Positions 61,501 through 64,000 of a DNA stretch of 64,000 bases are shown here, one piece after another. How positions within the stretch are numbered: position 1 is the stretch's first letter; each line of letters begins with the position of its first letter. The DNA lies in assembly GCF_000497045.1 (NCBI RefSeq), contig NW_015961948.1, positions 1,302,001 through 1,366,000 on the forward strand, in the 5' to 3' direction. This stretch comes from Kalmanozyma brasiliensis GHG001 (Eukaryota > Basidiomycota > Ustilaginomycetes > Ustilaginales). A program made the position numbers and the translations under genes. The notes under the pieces are model-generated. The model saw only the letters and a list, made by a program, of their open reading frames with translations. It made no database searches and had not been told where the DNA came from.

Positions 61501-62588
61501 TTCACCAACGGCCAAAAAGAGGCGTCGCGGAGGCGTCAGGTTGGCCAAGGTGCATCCGCTCCGGCTTTGTGCCGGCTTTGCTCTCGATCGAATGCATCTT
61601 ATGACGATATTGTTTTCCGCCCCTTAAATTGATTTTCTGATTTGGCTCGCCCCCGCTGCAGTCACATTCGATGGACTGCAGAGCGCACGCAGGCACTGAG
61701 GCACACACGCACTTTCCTTTTCGATGCAATTTCAGCTCGATGATGATGCGCCTGCGAGCTGCACCCTTTTTCGGATCGAGCCATTTCTCTCTCGGCTCTG
61801 CGCTGCGTGTGACAGTGACACCGCCCGCCTTACCGATTTAGGTGGGCTTGGCTCAGCTTGCCCTGCTCTCCCCTCCGCCAGAAAAAGTCAAGTCGGCCCT
61901 CTCTCAGCTTGGGATTTGAGGTCAAGTCATTCCATCGTATCTGACAACGTCTCCACCATCATCTCTTCGACTCATATTCGAACGAGCATCCTCGTCGCCA
62001 GATCACGCTCTGATCGGCTTCATCTCAACCCGCCTTCACAGGCTAACGACTTTTGTAAGTATTCTGCCCCAAATCTGGGTGGCATCGAAATATCGAAGCG
62101 TCTAGCATAGTGTGGCATCGGCGCTCGCTTGGGCCGCTCCACCCTGCTGCTGCGCCAAGCACCCACCGACAATGACCCCACCTGCTCTCCATCGATAGCC
62201 CGTCGGTTCGCACATGCCATGCTGTTCACCCTGTGATGCCGGACGTCGGGGCTACTACGCTCTTGATCCGGCCTCGATCTGTAGATGCATGCACCCTGCC
62301 GCTTCGATTTCAGCTTGGGCGCGTCAATGCAACGCAATTGCTCCCTACGCTTGTCGGCCTTCACGGTCAGCTTACGCTTCGACGACGACAAGCGCCGGTG
62401 TGGGACTCACTCTGCATCCTCTTGAGCCGTCACAATTGCTCCGCCTCGACCCTCGCTGCCTTCATCTGCAAAATACGATCGCGCATCTAAAATAGTGCAC
62501 ATCACTGACCGCCTCATCCCTTCCCTTTCCTTGCTTTCATCTCCTTGCGCCGCCTTCTTCATCTCTTTCATCTATCCGCCGCCACAGG

Positions 62589-62607
62589 TAACGACCTTCT
62601 AACGAAC
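62589..62607 (+). repeat. Paired TAACGAMC element, copy 1
   Basis: TAACGACC-TTC-TAACGAAC: two direct half-sites 11 bp apart (about one helical turn), 495 bp upstream of the ATG at 63102. Confidence 0.7.
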
Positions 62608-62859
62608 CCAGCGATCCCACTCAACCTATTTTCCTTGTCTTTGTGCAAGCACACCCATCCTCAACACATCACATCCCACTTCACGCCACTACCTGCTGCA
62701 GCCCTTCACAAACCCATCTACTCGCTCGTCCACCCGCGTCGCCGGTACAGACGCTCCAACTTTCCACGCGACACAGTTTCGCCATTCTCCGAGTTTCGTC
62801 CGTCCCATACCCGGTGCTTCTCACCTGCATGGCTTTTTTGACGTGCACCGCTCTCCCTG

Positions 62860-62878
62860 TAACGAACTTTTAACGACC
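62860..62878 (+). repeat. Paired TAACGAMC element, copy 2
   Basis: TAACGAAC-TTT-TAACGACC: same 11-bp geometry, half-site variants in the opposite order from copy 1; 224 bp before the ATG. Confidence 0.7.
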
Positions 62879-62911
62879 CGCGGCTCCTCCTCCAGCTTTG
62901 AGGAGTGCCCT

Positions 62912-62930
62912 TAACGACCTCTTTACGACC
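62912..62930 (+). repeat. Paired TAACGAMC element, copy 3
   Basis: TAACGACC-TCT-TTACGACC: same geometry with one change (TTACGACC) in the second half-site; 172 bp before the ATG. A lone TAACGAC half-site is at 62044. Confidence 0.65.
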
Positions 62931-63101
62931 AGATCAGACCCTCTCGATCCGTACCTCTTCCTCATCCTCTGTCCCTGCATCCTCGGCATCATCCAACGAC
63001 GAGCTTCTACCTCTCCACCATCCCCACCACACGCGCACACCATCTTCGGTCCGTGCCTCAGCCTTCAACTCACAACCACACCTCTCATCATCATCATCGA
63101 C

Positions 63102-64000
63102 ATGGAGGACCAACTCTTCAGTCCCAATGCTGCGGCTCACCTCTTCGACCTGCCTCTCTCGTCCGGCGGCCCCATCGGCTTCTCACCTTCCATCGATATG
63201 ACCAGCTCCCTGCCCCACAGTTTCGGCGACGCTCTCGAAGCACCCGCCTTCATGCTCGAGGTTCAGCGCAAACGCGCCGACACTACCGCCACGCTCAAGC
63301 CTGCATTCGAATTCGCTGACGACTTTGGCCTTGACGGTGTCAACGTTCCCACCGACATTCCTCAGCGTCCCCGTGCCATCCAGCGCCTCTCCCTCACCTC
63401 TTCCGTTGCCAGCTCTGCCGCTTCGACCGCTTCCGAGTACGACTACAGTGGCTTCGAGAGTGAAGATCACAGCAACGTTGCGTCGCCTGCTGCAGACGAT
63501 GCCTGCGCTGCTTCCTGGAGTGAGGCTTCGTTCAACGCCTTTGACGGGGCCGAATCCATCCAGACCGCTTTCAACCGCATCGGTTTCAGCTCGCCCAATG
63601 GGGCCTCCAAGGATGGCACCATCAAGGCGAGCACCTTCAACGCAGCCGCCGCCTTCAGCTTCCACGACTTTATCGAGGACGCCGACCAGGGTGGACAGAG
63701 GCTTCCGCTTTCTGCCAGCGTCGACTCGATGTCTGCCTGCGACAACACCGCCGCGAACCTCGTGACCCCTCAAATGCCCGTCTCGCCACTTGGCTACAGT
63801 CAAGCCTCGAGCGAGTACGGCCATGGCTACGGTCACATGAGGTGCAGCGGTAGCGAGTCGAGCCTCGGCCTCTTCGGAGGTGCCGAAGCTTCTGGTCTGC
63901 CTATGGCCGCGCCCATGCAGCCTTACCCTGCCAACTCGTTCTTTGGCAACGCTGGCCCGTACCCGATGGTCTTCTCTCAGAGCGCTCCCGACAACTCATG
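63102..64000 (+). CDS. Low-complexity, possibly regulatory protein (3' partial)
   Basis: The frame is open from ATG 63102 to the window end, 299 full codons visible. Start context is ATCGACATGG, after a C/T-rich leader. The sequence (MEDQLFSPNAAAHLFDLPLS) is rich in Ser, Ala, Phe and Asp with short hydrophobic/acidic patches (FEFADDFGLDG, SEYDYSGFESED, FHDFIEDADQ), the look of transcriptional activation regions, then Tyr/Met/Gly/Pro-rich (~225-299). No DNA-binding domain is visible yet; it may lie beyond the window. C-ending codons dominate. The very long upstream region fits a developmental regulator. No family recognised. Confidence 0.65.
   Translation, partial: MEDQLFSPNAAAHLFDLPLSSGGPIGFSPSIDMTSSLPHSFGDALEAPAFMLEVQRKRADTTATLKPAFEFADDFGLDGVNVPTDIPQRPRAIQRLSLTSSVASSAASTASEYDYSGFESEDHSNVASPAADDACAASWSEASFNAFDGAESIQTAFNRIGFSSPNGASKDGTIKASTFNAAAAFSFHDFIEDADQGGQRLPLSASVDSMSACDNTAANLVTPQMPVSPLGYSQASSEYGHGYGHMRCSGSESSLGLFGGAEASGLPMAAPMQPYPANSFFGNAGPYPMVFSQSAPDNS

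Larger units (their letters stand above)
58568..63101. promoter_or_regulatory. 4.5 kb gene-free region upstream of a truncated gene
   Basis: No ORF here looks like protein. The right part (from ~61.9 kb) is C/T-rich and resembles a long 5' leader. A GTAAGT donor at 62055 and a GCCACAG acceptor at 62581-62587 could bound a leader intron. Three 19-bp paired TAACGAMC elements lie at 62589-62930. The length is several times the window average and suggests complex control of the gene at 63102. Confidence 0.5.

Noticed and set aside
59000..62500. Several 90-160-codon frames in the 4.5 kb gap
   Set aside because: They overlap in different frames, lack domain-like sequence, and show no consistent codon bias toward C-ending codons seen in the real genes.

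Overview
The window looks like nuclear chromosomal DNA of a smut-type basidiomycete (Ustilaginales: an Ustilago, Sporisorium or Pseudozyma relative). The reasons are the high-GC coding sequence, long and mostly intronless genes, the few short introns (73-109 nt) with GTAAGT-type donors, and a fungal housekeeping gene set with long Ser/Ala/Pro-rich extensions. The species cannot be fixed from sequence alone. There are no rRNA genes, convincing tRNAs, CRISPR arrays, transposase genes or viral genes.

Layout. 0-8 kb: the 3' part of a Rad60/Esc2-like SUMO-like protein, a bZIP factor with a cysteine-rich tail (-), a Ypk1/Gad8-type AGC kinase (+, one intron), and the tRNA-splicing endonuclease subunit Sen34 (+). 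8-17.5 kb: phosphoglucomutase (-, one intron), gamma-tubulin complex protein GCP3/Spc98 (-), a Cys-rich surface-protein candidate (-), and KIN17 (-). 19-27 kb: a PAS-kinase-family Ser/Thr kinase (+), a Rax1-like RGS membrane protein (+), and delta-9 fatty acid desaturase Ole1 (-). 27-30.8 kb: a gene-poor island with one possible spliced gene of unknown function and about 17 degenerate copies of a short palindrome, many exactly 23 bp apart.

30.8-43 kb: serine hydroxymethyltransferase (-), a VTT/DedA membrane protein (+), a signal-peptide-bearing exopolyphosphatase (-), decapping enzyme Dcp2 (-), a five-exon DUF427 protein (-), and an abundant-type secreted glycoprotein (-). 45-58.6 kb: cystathionine gamma-lyase (+), a membrane-anchored adenylate-kinase-like protein (+), a sirtuin (-), a RasGAP of the fission yeast Gap1 type (+), Swc4/DMAP1 (-), and the TORC2 subunit Sin1/Avo1 (+). 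58.6-63.1 kb is a 4.5 kb gene-free stretch leading to a gene truncated by the window end.

Most genes are unrelated neighbours, as is normal for a fungal chromosome. Some functional links exist: Sin1 is the TORC2 subunit that recruits Ypk1/Gad8-type kinases, and both are here about 50 kb apart. SHMT and Cys3 both feed one-carbon and sulfur amino acid metabolism. The most unusual signals are the 23-bp-register palindrome array (28.8-30.5 kb), three paired TAACGAMC direct repeats upstream of the last gene, an SHMT with two start codons that could serve two compartments, and a PPX1-type exopolyphosphatase with an apparent signal peptide.
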